Shown one piece after another: positions 37,488 through 49,113 of a stretch of DNA of 64,000 nucleotides (position 1 is its first letter; the number at the start of each line of letters is the position of its first letter). Made by a program: the position numbers and the translations under genes. The stretch lies in the NCBI GenBank assembly GCA_037367405.1, contig JAZKJV010000086.1, positions 868,001 through 932,000 of the forward strand, given 5' to 3'. The stretch is from Ottelia alismoides (taxonomy: Eukaryota; Streptophyta; Magnoliopsida; Alismatales; Hydrocharitaceae). The notes under the pieces were generated by a model, which was not told the DNA's origin, made no database searches, and saw nothing but the letters and a program-made list of their open reading frames with translations.

Positions 37488-38172
37488 AGCTTCCACCAAT
37501 GGCGAGCGCTCCCAAATATTTTTTAAAATGTGCACTTGGACCAAGTGCTAATTAGGACCAAGGAGTCGAGCTGACACCATAAAAGGGCTCTACATCATAT
37601 ACAAGTCTAGCTGTCAAAGGTATCTTATACACTAAAACAAGACACACCCGGTGGATTCCCAGAAAAAGAAGTGAAAACGACTCCAAATTATCTTGACGGA
37701 TACATTGATCAACAAGATAAAAATCTACTTGTGTTTAGTACACTCGAGAGGCCCCTTATCCCAATGTGAGGGAGAGAAAAATAGACACAATCTTATGCCC
37801 TCCATAATCTGGCCATCCATCTACATTTCAAGTCTGACAAACTAATGAGATTGTTAACTGAAGAAGAATACACTTATTCCATAGTATTGAGGATGAGGTC
37901 TAGAGGAGAGTATTTGGGACTCGAACTTCAAGTGATGCCTCGACTCGACTCTCATGAACGCAATACACTAAATTTCATATCCTTATATTATATGTAGAAA
38001 AGAGAGTCCGAAAATTAGAGAAGTTGGATTCCTTTTGACTAAGGCTTGGATAAGCCCAGAATTTTAGGATCACTTAAATTGAGGGTCTTCAAGATTGAGC
38101 TTTGAAATCTTCACTTACATAGTCAGGAATTAATCCGACTCCTTCATTCTTTAGATACTCGAGGACGATCAT
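37488..38172 (+). mobile_element. Second internal region of B, right part
   Basis: Collinear with 28666-29340 of the first internal region (GCTTCCACCAATGG... to CTCGAGGACGATCATGG). Non-coding. Confidence 0.82.
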
Positions 38173-38190
38173 GGTTTAAGTATAGGGGTA
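38173..38190 (+). promoter_or_regulatory. Polypurine tract before B LTR3
   Basis: GGTTTAAGTATAGGGGTA directly before TGATGAATC. Its AAGTATAGGGG core is identical to the 3' arm plus flank of the internal hairpins. Confidence 0.82.
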
Positions 38191-41076
38191 TGATGAATCT
38201 CGTATTCATCAAGCTAAAGTCAATTATTAAACCATGGATTAATCAAACCAATAAAATTCAAAAATAATTCCTCCTTTTTATATTGTATTATATTGTATAT
38301 AATTAACCCTTAATTAATTATATATAATCTATTATTTGTTTTGTAATTATTTGCTTATCAAAACCCCTAAAATTAGGTAGATTAGTTGTCTATAATTTTC
38401 TTAACCTTTAAAAAGACTAAAAATACAAAAACAACTCAAAAGATAAAAATCGATGTTTTTACCCTCTTAAAAATACCCCAAAAAATACTTTTTGTATAAA
38501 TGACCACTTTTGACTTTTCATCCAACATGGAACTTGACAACTGTCATTTTTTGACTTTTTCCTAATTCCTCCTCTAACTAATTCTTTTGTATTTATCTTC
38601 ATTTTTTGCTTTTTTTTATTTTCTGATTGGGCCATGTGGCGCCTTCTATGGCGCCCACGTGGCCCGTCCCCCTTCTGCCACCCGTCGCCATCCTGGGTCG
38701 TCGATCTCCTCGTCGCTCGCCCCTATCTTGATCGTCCATATCCACTCACTTCCCAGCCATCTGATCTGACATCAGATCTAATCATCGCCACCTCCTAGTG
38801 CCTCATCCACAACCGTTATATCTCATCTTCTATCCTACGGATCTCCGCGTGCCACGTCGCCCCTTTCCCATATCCCTTAGATCCTGTTAACATCCTACGC
38901 TTCTCATCACTCCACTTCACCCTACTCTTCTCCACTGTTGGATCAAACATACCTTCTAATCAACATCGCTCACCTCCGCACACATCTCAGCCACCTGATC
39001 CACTCCTCGGATCTGATCACTACCCTCCAATCGCACTATCATCCCAGCCGTTGGATCGTAAGATCCAATGGCTCGCCAGTCGTCTCCTACCTCTGTTACC
39101 TTCCCCCTCTAGGCGTTACGATCGCTACCCCCTTTCCATTTCCGCACCGCCTACCGACCTTCTCTTCACTCCATAACGTCTCCTCCACAAAGCCCGATCT
39201 CCCTCCATCTTCGTGTGACCACCATAACACCCTCTTCATTACTCTCCCACCATTAAACCACCATTCTAGCACCCCCCACATAACCTCCAACGACGCCCCC
39301 TCTTATAAAACCCCTCCTCTGCTGCACTTCTCTGCACCCTAGATTCCTCCGCCTTCCGGTGACAACGGAGGGTGGCCTTATCGAGGAGACAATGGTCGCG
39401 CCACCTAGGAGTGGACTATGTCCTTCCCGACCATGTCGTGATACCTCTGATGTCCACTGAGCACCGAGGCATAATCGGCCTCATCATGCGACGACCCTAG
39501 AGGCCCGATAAGGACCTCAGCCTCGATCACAACCTCCACCAGCACCTTGCTCCGATGAGATGATTTTCCCTTTTATTTCTCCGAATTTTCCTATCGTCTA
39601 TCACCACTTCCACCCTTCATTTTTCAACCTAGCACCTCCTCCATACCACCCTCATCCACGTCGACTACCCCTCCCTTCTCCAGAACCTCCCCCGCTCTGA
39701 CCCGCTTCCTCTCCACTTCGCCCGAGAAGAAGCACACGGGCCACCACCTCCCGACGCCCCACGGCCCCCATTCACTCACCTTGCACACACGCGCACTTCG
39801 GCTAGTATATAACGCATGCAGGAGCCTCAACAACCAAAGTTTGCACCAGAGCTCCTTCAAGCGTTTCTCCTCCATCGAAGCTTCATCGAACGTCACCTCT
39901 GACAAGCTCCGGGGCTTCACAGCACCTCCAGGTTGCGCGCCAGAACTTTAGCTCTCTTCCTCGACCTTCCGGCGCGGCCTTAGAGCACGGAGGAGCAAAT
40001 AGCAGGTCGTCGGTGCCCGCCTTCTCCGGTGACCTGCAGAGGAGCAAGATGATACAGGTGATGTCCGATCATCTAGATCGGATGGCTGCGATGAAAACAC
40101 TTGGCAACCCAAGCCTGACCCAAACCACCACGTGAAGCCATGTCATCCCGAGCCCGTAAGCCTCCCAAGCCTAGCTCCTCATGTGCAGAGCTCGTGTAGG
40201 ATGGATAATTTGCATGAAGACCCTGGATGCTTTTGATATTTGCAGAATGGTCCCCAAGCAGGTGCCTTACGTGTGTGCCTGGGTAATTTATAGGGATGCC
40301 CCTGCAACTTCTGGAAATTACAAATATGTCCCCACGCACATGGAAAAATTGCATACGGGCCCATGCGGTTTTGGGAAATTACATTTAAGTCCCTCCAAGG
40401 ACTTATTTGTAATATTATCTCTTTTATTTCTTGCATTTTATTTACAATTATGCCCCTGTATTATTTTATTCATAACTTGACCATCGTAGATCCAAATTGC
40501 ATAATTTTAGTGTCATTTGTTCCTTGTTTCGTCCTCTATATTATGGCATGTTCAATTTTCTTATCTAACAACATTTTAAATGAAGTGAATTTTCAATGTT
40601 AGATGATGACTCTTGTTCGAATGCATTGTCATAAAATAGATGTTTTCTCTTAATGTTATGCTCAAAATGACCTTGATTTCAATATACTTTTTTCTCGAAT
40701 TTAGTAATATTTTTAGGGCATATTTGTAGTACTTTATTCAGCATGTAATTACCCTTGCATTATTTTCATGCATCATCTCATAATTGCAGAAAAATCAAAT
40801 AAAAAATGCATGCATCTTTTGTAGCTTTGTAATATCCATAGTGCATCATGCATCTGCATGAAGACCTAAGAATTAAGAATTATTCACACTTGCTCTTAAT
40901 TGACCGGAATTCAATAAATAGATAGAGTAGCTCATTTCCCTGTGTTCGACCTTGGTAGACTTGCCAAGTATAAATACTCCACAACATTCAAAGGATTATG
41001 GTTTTTACTGAACCAAATTTACCTCCTATACTACACTATTGTCTTATTATTAATGAGGTAAAGTTTACGTTCGTCA
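38191..41076 (+). repeat. LTR3 of element B (rightmost LTR)
   Basis: 2886 bp; starts TGATGAATCTCG, ends TTTACGTTCGTCA. Followed not by a primer site but by GAGTG (41077-41081), the mutated copy of the GAGCA target, and then by element A's 3' LTR. GATC inverted repeat at 38763-38778, TATAAAA at 39304, TTCGACCTTGG at 40945. Confidence 0.9.
39304..39310 (+). promoter_or_regulatory. TATA box of B LTR3
   Basis: TATAAAA, aligned with the TATA boxes at 25049 and 30493 in the other two LTRs. Confidence 0.68.
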
Positions 41077-43511
41077 GAGTGTAGGAAGTTTATTATTCCA
41101 CCATCGTCGATGAGCTCCACCTGGTGGTCCACCCAACTCCTTGCTCTGACAGATTGAGTCATAATTTAAGTTTATATCTAAGTAGCCTTTAGTTGTAGCT
41201 TTATTATCATTCTTTAGTTCGGATTTTGATTCACGATTGTAGCGTAGATTTAAGATTCGTAGTTCATTGGAGCTCCAACTCCGGCCACCGTTCCACTGTC
41301 CTTCAACCGTGCTCTGCTTCGTCGTTCACCCCCATTTCGTTCTCCTTATATTTCTCGATGCCCCAGCCACTCCATTCCTCCTTATCATTTTCTTCGACCA
41401 GCATTTCCTCTGCCACTTTTGTTGGGCCTCGTCTCCTAGCCAATAATGGGTTGATGCATTTTGCCCTCGACCCTTTTTCTCTAAATGTGCAAGTACTTGG
41501 AGTCTTAGGCCTCGTTGGAGGTGATTTTGCATCAGAAGTAGGTTCCCAGGTAGCCTAAGTGACTCCAGCCTCCTGGGATCCCTCTGATGGTCCATAAAAC
41601 CTTTTAAAGTATCCAACAGCTACGGAGTGGCACAAGGAGTGACCTAAGAATTGGATCGACATAAGAGAAGCTCGAAGGGAGGGGAATTCGAATATCGAAG
41701 CACAAACTCAGAGTTGTTCTTCTCTGTTCTTTAAGAAGAGAAGCACTCATCGAATCGTCCTTCGCCTCTAGTTTTGATCACAACCATCCGATTGTGACCA
41801 ATTGTGAACGTTAGATGCCTTTAAGGTTCTAATCTGGTCCGTTGATCGACAAAGGGGCATAACGCAATGAGGCCACGTTATGTGGATAAGTGGAAGTCAT
41901 CAACCAGTGGATCGCCAGCGAGGGGTGTTTTTCATTGTCACCATCACCTTTTCTGTATTTTATTTTTAGTGTGAAAACTTTTATTTATAGTTATACACTT
42001 TTTAAATTTTTTATTAAGACCCCTAGGTTTCTATTATTTGTAGATAGGTCCCTCACTACATCACATCATGTGCGTGTGTGCGTGAGGAGGAGGGCATTTT
42101 GAAGGGGGACCCTTAGACCTTTTGTATTTCACTTCAGTCCTGTAATATTTAATCCCGGTATTATAACTTCTAGATATTTTGCAATTTGGATCTTATGCTT
42201 TTTGAAAATTACAAATATAACCCCGCTAGCATATAATTTATTAAATAATAAAGATATTTCGCATTTTTGGCCTTAAATTTCTCTAAGGGCTTCGGAAAAC
42301 AAGAAATAGCTTGGAAATTACATATAGGTCCTTATTAGTAGCGTAGTTTATTTTTTATTTCTATTTTTATTAGTAATTCATTTAATATCTAAAAATACCA
42401 GAAAAATTTTGTTAGATGCCCTAAAATGTATGCTACTTTTGTTGAGGTATTTTTCTTTTTTTTATTTTTTTAAATATAAAATAGAGCATTTATTCTTGGT
42501 TTTAAATTTAAAATAAAAAAATATAAAATAATTTCTAAAAATTTCATAAAATTCACATATTACTTATTACTATATTTTGTAATTATAGATAAAAAAATCA
42601 CTAAAACTAACCACATAAAAACACTAAAAATAAAAAATCTCAAAATACTTAAAAATTATAAAAACTTTTATAAAATCCATAATTTTTCTATTTCTAAATT
42701 ATGTGTATTATCTATTTTATATTAAAAATAGTTTTGGAAACTTTTGAGACTTTCTTTATTTTTAAATTCCAAAACAATTTGCCAAGTTAATATAAGTCAC
42801 TATTTTGATATTTTTATTCAATTTATAATAAAAACTAGCAAAATTAAAAGTAAAAATTCCAAAATAAATAAAATATAAAAAAGAAGAAATATTTTATTAT
42901 ACCTATTTTGAGTATTTATAACTATATCTATCTATACTGGCCTATATTCCATATATATTTATGTAAATTGTTATTAATATTATTAATATTATTAAAAATA
43001 CCATATATATTGAAAGCCCCTTAAAAATAAAAAGGATTGCACTTAGGGTATTTTTTATTCTTTTATATTATATATATGTTCTATATATTTATCATCTTAT
43101 ATGTAGGATCTATATATCTATATATATATATATTAAAAAGAAAATTAAAAATCAAAAAATATAAAAATAAAATAAAACTATAAATAAAAAATAAAAAATA
43201 TAACACACTAAAAATTCATATAATTAAACAATTAAAACCCATAAAAATAATATAGAAAGACAAGAGAAGGACAAATTTTGGATTTCATTGCCCAATCTAT
43301 CTGTGTGTGATCCCTGCGTTCGATCTCTACAATACAGCACCTATAAACATCCTCTATAGAGTTATAATAAATTTCAACTTAATATCTACATTGCATTTCT
43401 TTATTCCTGTTTGGGGTTAATTGTTACTCAATTCGGGTTTCGTGAGCGGTATCCACGACAACGGTGTTCTCTCCTTATGTAGAACATCAAACCCTCACAA
43501 AATTCATGTTA
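41077..43511 (+). repeat. 3' LTR of element A, second part
   Basis: Starts with the 5-bp target copy GAGTG and is then collinear with the 5' LTR from about 4508 to 6986. It includes the matching AT-rich stretch and the segment GAGCGGTATCCACGACAACG, which corresponds to the 5' copy near 6919. Ends ...TTCATGTTA. Confidence 0.8.
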
Positions 43512-43927
43512 ACATAGAGAAATGCATAGGCCCTCTTCCTTCTCTTCTTTTGAAGAGAGCAATTGAAGCAACTTTTAATGTAAGTACATCAGGGCTTTAG
43601 AGTTCCCTGGAACTTGATGTTGCCATCGAAGTTCGGCACTGCCATCATTGGATGGTGGCCGCAAGGACATGCTGGAGCACCACCATCACCCCTACTGCTT
43701 GAGAGGAGGTGCGTCGATCGGAGAAGCCCTTTGAGAGGCAAGAGGAAACTAGAACTGCTTCTTCTCGGGTGGGAGTACGACTCTATGAGGCGAGACCTTA
43801 CCTCTTGGAGATGAGAAAAGGCTCCACCCAACACTTTGGTAGGGAATGACGTACAACTTTACAACTTTTCTCATCATCCTGCCACTTTGTAGAAGCTTGC
43901 ACAGGAAGAATGGAGAAGGGTGGCCTC

Positions 43928-43964
<37 letters not shown>

Positions 43965-44427
43965 AAGAACACAAGGCCCACTATAGGAGAGGAGATGTGC
44001 ATGATGCTTGGAGGAGTTCTTGGATAAGGAGAGAAGCCACCTCACTGCTTAGTCATCGTGAGGAGAAGTAGGGCACCACTTTGTGGCTTGGAGCGGCTCC
44101 ACCCAGGAGCTTTCCTGGAGGTGGCTATGTCACCGTCTTCGAGGTTGTTGAACAAAGGTTTCAAGAAGAAAACCCAACATAATATGGAGAGAATATCAAA
44201 ATGGCATCGGCGGTGAAAACCTACTGATTTTGATAAGGTTACGTATAGATGCTTGGAACTTAGCGACGACAGACCTTGCGGATTTGCGCAAAACAAACAT
44301 TGGAGAATTTGTTTGGATAGATATTTCATATCAAAGAACATGGACATATATAATAAAATATGAAATTTTGAAAAACAAATTCAAACTCGAATCTTCAAGA
44401 AATAAATAAATTCCAAGAACGGAACCC
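43512..44427 (-). other. Copia-like element internal remnant (5' leader side)
   Basis: Lies between the end of A and a minus-strand primer site. A minus-strand frame at 44042-44347 (about 100 codons) has no recognisable copia domain. A (TC)16 microsatellite sits at 43930-43962. With 2074-3014 it makes at most ~1.9 kb of internal sequence, too short for a copia polyprotein. Confidence 0.5.
43930..43962. repeat. (TC)n microsatellite
   Basis: About 16 uninterrupted TC dinucleotides. Confidence 0.95.
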
Positions 44428-44439
44428 TCTCTAATACCA
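44428..44439 (-). promoter_or_regulatory. Primer binding site of the copia-like element (tRNA-iMet type)
   Basis: On the minus strand TGGTATTAGAGA directly follows the LTR end ...CTAACA. It differs by one transition within TGGTATCAGAG, the initiator-Met site. Confidence 0.8.
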
Positions 44440-44751
44440 TGTTAGAAACAAATAATGTGAAAGCATAATATTAGAGATATAAAATAAACATCATGGAACA
44501 CCATTAGTTTTTACGTGGAACCCTAGTTCGTGTGGAGTAGGATGAAACTACATGAGAATGCCTCAAAAGGTCGATGTGTTTATTGCACTTTCTCTCATCT
44601 GATAGAGGAGGTATGAGGATTCTTATATATCCCCCCCTGAGTCTCCAATCCCACCATTGGTAGATGTGTGACTAAATCACTCGATGTGGTAGTTGGACCC
44701 TAGAGGGATCCAATTACCCATCTATATATGGGTGACGCACATGATCCAACA
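44440..44751 (-). repeat. 5' LTR of the copia-like element, minus strand
   Basis: 312 bp. On the minus strand it runs TGTTGGATCATG...TTTCTAACA. It matches the remnant at 690-721 and 1959-2055. Small size, TGTTGGA start and iMet primer site fit Ty1/copia. The right flank is ATTCT; no matching left flank can be identified because the other LTR is eroded. Confidence 0.8.
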
Positions 44752-46656
44752 ATTCTCTCATAAGGAAAGTATAGTGTCATAATGCATGGAAGGGAACCAC
44801 ATGTTGATGATGATAATATCAGCGATTGTGAAGTGGAGGATAGTCATATGTGGAGGGAGGATATGACAAAACATTAAGGGTAGATATCCTCTTCTATTTC
44901 CAAAGTAGTGGGTTTCTAACAGAGGGAGGCGGCGAACCTATCATCTATAACTAACATAATGGATGCCATGTGGAGGGACACCTGTAAATACATTGGGTGT
45001 GACAGTGCTGGCAAGAAGATTTTGTACCCACCATTTATGAAGATTATATCGATTTCCTCTTTCATGCCCAATGCCACCACCATTACTCTTAGCAACAACT
45101 TTCCAACTTCATTAGAAAAGCAACGATCAAGAACGACGTAATGTAGAGGGAAATGAGGGAGGTGTGTGAAGAGGTGCCACCAACCATGTTTACCAACATC
45201 GCAATACGAAATTTACTATATTTTTAACATAATAACTTATCATTTTATATAGTTAATTAGTATATTACATATTTAATCAACTATTTTTTTACAAATTTGT
45301 ATTTGTTTTTCACATGTTATCTCTTTTAAATATTGTTATAGTACTAATTGGTTTTTCATTTGGAGAAAAGCATGCAACATTTACAAAGGCTTTTGAGAAT
45401 ATATATAATCAAATTTTGAAATAGTGGTAACAACATAAAAATTTAATATATTGCTAATATACAATTCATTTTAAAAAGACATATACAGCCTTTACAAATG
45501 GATAACGAATTCAATTTGGTACACGATATTTGCCAAATTATATTGGTTATATATAAATAAATAATACAATACTAATTAACTTTTCATTTTGTAAAAGTCA
45601 TATAACATTTTAAAAAAATACAGATTATACAAATGATTACCGGAGCTACGTATATTGTATAAAAATCTTCCCTAAATATGAGGACGAGACTTAATTAAAT
45701 AAGATATTACTAAAACAATACTAAGACTACACGATTAAAAAAAGTATTTCAAAATAATAAATGAAATTTAAAATTAATGTGGAAAATGATGAGGAGAATA
45801 TACTTTTGGACAGGAAAATTGCTGAAATAATTAGATATAAAACAATGGACTACAGTTTTTGGATTTCCTCTTCTAAAAGATGAGCAATATCATTGTTATG
45901 TCGGTACATAATAACTATCATGTGTAAAGTCACTTAGAATGTCTTAACCATCATGATTTTTGAGAAATTTTCGAACCCATGAGAATCCATTTTCATGGTT
46001 ATATATAACATTGCATTTTGTTATAAATAAAAATGTAAAATATGAACATTAGTTACACATGGGGGGCATGGCCGTTTCTTGATTATTACATTTCACTTAC
46101 ACAATGTTCTTTATTTTTTATATGGCCCCCCCATGAATTTTTAATATAAAAATTTATTTTAGTTAACATTAGATATGAAATGGTCTATTGGTAAAGGAGC
46201 GAGTCTTTTGTTTAATGAACTTGGATTTGTAATCTTTTCTATCGTTTTCCTTCTCTAAACAGATTAATTTACCTCAATTTTAAAATCCTAAAATTATAAG
46301 TATCATTTCAAATAAAATGATATTCAACTCATTTATCTCTCTTATTATTTCTAACCTATTTGTAAATAAAATAATTTTTTATTTTATGAATTTTAATCTA
46401 AAAATATTTAAAATCACCGTTGAAAATACTAATCTGCCTGAAAGTTTAACCTTATCCTTAAATTCAAATAACATTAAAACAATAATTTTACCAAAATTCA
46501 AAAACCTAACTAGAAAATCATGAACGTGATCTTGGATTCTCAAGACTTATGTCGCTCCATCCCAATGGGGCTAAAGAACATGTCGTTGTCTCGGTTGTAC
46601 TGCTGGTACTAACTCTAAATAAAAAAATTATTTAAAAATAAATATATTTTTATTAT
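44752..46656. other. Intergenic DNA without recognisable gene
   Basis: 44752-45200 has moderate GC and short frames without motifs. 45200-46600 is AT-rich, with a loose direct repeat (TACTAATTGGTTTTTCATTT near 45351, TACTAATTAACTTTTCATTT near 45571). CATGGGGGG (46057) and GGCCCCCCCATG (about 46124) form an inverted repeat like the end of a DNA transposon. TGGTCTATTGGTAAAGG near 46181 resembles a pol III A box. Confidence 0.45.
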
Positions 46657-47137
46657 AATATATATAGAAAAATGGGGTTGCCCATTGGCTGCACCTGCCT
46701 CATTTACTAGCAAATTTTTTTGCTTTTTTTCTTTCAAAATACCGTCATGTATTTTCATCGCTATGTCCCTCTAATATACCATTCCATCTTCGTTAGAGAC
46801 AGAGACTCCTATATCCTCCATCTAGAATGAGTAATTTTGACGATCTTAGAATTATTGTAATCGATTTTTCTAGATGGAAGGTATATGAGTCTCTATTTTG
46901 ATGAAATTAGAATGAAATATTATAGGGATATATCAATGAAAATACATAAAAATATTACTGAAAAAGCGAAAAAAATGCCAGAAAATGGGGCGGGGGCAAC
47001 CCGTTAGCTGTCCACAGGGCTGCCTCCGCTCCATTTGTCGACAATTTTTTTTCTTTTTTCTCAATAATACCATCATGTATTTTCATTGCTATATCAGTTT
47101 AATATGTCATTTCAATTTCATCAGAAACAGGGACTCA

Positions 47138-47580
47138 TGATATGGCCCACAAGAAATAAGACAGAGAAAAGGGATATTAACTGGATGAAAGCTAGCATGT
47201 ACTACCCTAGACCTACCTGCCACCCTACACCTGAGAGGCTCCTTTTTGAGTTCCTTGCTAGTGTAAACAAGTGGTCTTAGAGAAATTGGGAGGTTAGAAT
47301 TAGACTTCGTGCTTGGTTTAGATATTCAGATGGTGACCCACATTTAGAAGCTTTTCTACTAGTCCTCGGATCCAGAACCCGTCAGAGTATGGAAACACGT
47401 GGTGCTTGACATCTAGTTAGTGTTCAATCAAATAATTTGTGAATCGAAGTCTAACTTCACAAAGCCTCTTCTCTACTTCTACCCTTCAGAAACTCGGACC
47501 TCTAAGTAGGCTTTGTAAGTCTTCATCTAGAACAGGTCGGTTGCAACAATTCTAAGACTGTTAAAATTATCTGCTTTATA
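47138..47580. other. Unrecognised insertion in foldback unit 2
   Basis: About 0.4 kb of more balanced base composition than its surroundings, interrupting the second foldback unit. It contains an open stretch MIWPTRNKTEKRDINWMKAS... (47137-47280). I do not recognise it; an organelle or gene fragment is possible. Confidence 0.35.
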
Positions 47581-48258
47581 TGGGGCATAGGAGTCTCTAT
47601 TTGTAATGAAATTGTAATGACATATTAGAGGTATATAGAGATGAAAAGCATGACAGTATTTTTGGAAAAAAACTCAGTGGAAAATAGGGCGGGGGTAGGC
47701 AACAAACAACTCATTTTTCCCTATATACGCGTAAAATGGGGCTATCCCATGAGGGGAGCTGGCATGGCTCCCCTCCAATAATATATTTTTTTGAAAAATG
47801 AATCCGTGGGTTTTCATCATTGTATCACTATATCATGTCCTTCAAGTTTCATACGAAACAGAGGCTCCTACAGCCCCCATCCACACAATCATTTTTCGGG
47901 GTTGTAGAATTATTGAAAACGATCACGTCTGAAAGGAGGATATAGGAGCCTTTGTTTTCGCACGAAACTTGAATGACATAATATAGGGATATAGTATGAA
48001 AAACCATGGAAGCATTTTTCCAAAAAATAACAAAAATAACTAAAACTAGGCGGTGGAGCCAAGTTAGCTCCCCGTCCATTTTTTCTCATTTTTTATTTTT
48101 TTAAAAATAAAACCGTGACAATTCATCACTATATGTTTATATTATGGCATTCAAGTTTTGTGTGAAGAAGAGACTATTGTGGTCTCCATCAAGACGAGGT
48201 CGATTTGAACAATTCTGCGATCGTTAAAAAATGATTGTCTGGATGGAGGCCGTAAGAG

Positions 48259-48979
48259 TAGGGATGAAAATGGATATGGATATATCCGAATATCCGCTTA
48301 CTGTATTTGAAAAAATATCAGATGCGGATATTTATATTCGAATATTAATCAGATACGGATCGAATATGGATATAGGTTGTACAAAATTCCCGATACGGAT
48401 ACGGATATGGTAATAGCTTCAATATCTGGATTCGGATCCGGATATCCAAATGCAATAGCTGATATTATTTTATATAATAGTTAATATAATATAAGCCACA
48501 ACCATGTATTATTATATTAGTATTATACATTATATAGTATAATATATTAATGATATTAATAAATTTATGTTTGCTTGGAAATGCGCACGGACAAAACTTA
48601 TGAAATCCTACCCCTTTTTTGCTTCCCAAGAATGTAGGTCACCTGGACTCTCCTTTTGGCATGATGCATCTTCTTTATATTTCATTATCATTTTTAAAAG
48701 CATTATGAACTTTGAAAAAAAATCAATTTGTATTTATATGTGATCTTTATTCGATCCGTATTCGGATTCCATGTTTATTGGATCCATATTTTGATTTCAA
48801 TCTTTATTCGATCCTTATTTGGATTCGATAAATCCGATTCAGATTCGTATCCGTATTTTTAAGGATATGATTTCCATCCGAATCATATCTGTATTCGTAT
48901 TCATATTTGATAGAGATAAAGCGAATATGGATATAGAAATAAGCATATCCGATTCGTAACCGATCCAATTTCATCCCTA
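48259..48979. mobile_element. Ac/Ds-like hAT non-autonomous element
   Basis: 721 bp with perfect 11-bp terminal inverted repeats TAGGGATGAAA...TTTCATCCCTA, the termini of the maize Ac/Ds group. A perfect 8-bp target duplication CGTAAGAG flanks it (48251-48258 and 48980-48987). Both subterminal regions are dense in GGATAT / ATATCC motifs, echoing Ac's subterminal transposase-binding repeats. No transposase frame, so it would depend on an autonomous hAT. It interrupts the fourth foldback unit. Confidence 0.92.
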
Positions 48980-49113
48980 CGTAAGAGTCTTTGTTTCGCA
49001 CAAAACTTGAATGACATAATATAGGGATATATTGATGAATTTTCATGATTTTATTTTTAAAAAAAATTTAGGAAAATAGAGAGGGAGAACTAAATTAGCT
49101 CCGCCTTGGGGGC

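Larger units (their letters stand above)
46657..49110. repeat. Array of four foldback (long inverted repeat) units
   Basis: Four units of about 350-400 bp of core sequence, each with ~80-90 bp inverted arms around a short centre. Arms are near 46737-46829/46867-46956, 47060-47137/47585-47670, 47803-47884/47935-48017 and 48104-48200/48988-49045. Arm phrases recur (ATTTTCAT, CTATAT, AGACTCCTAT-like). The centre GAATTATTG reads forward in units 1 and 3 and as CAATTCT in units 2 and 4, so orientation alternates. GGAGC/GCTCC-rich junctions separate the units. No coding capacity. Units 2 and 4 carry insertions. Confidence 0.7.

Noticed and set aside
45351..45610. Loose direct repeat as LTRs of a small element
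   Set aside because: Only ~50 bases align and there are no terminal motifs or target duplication.
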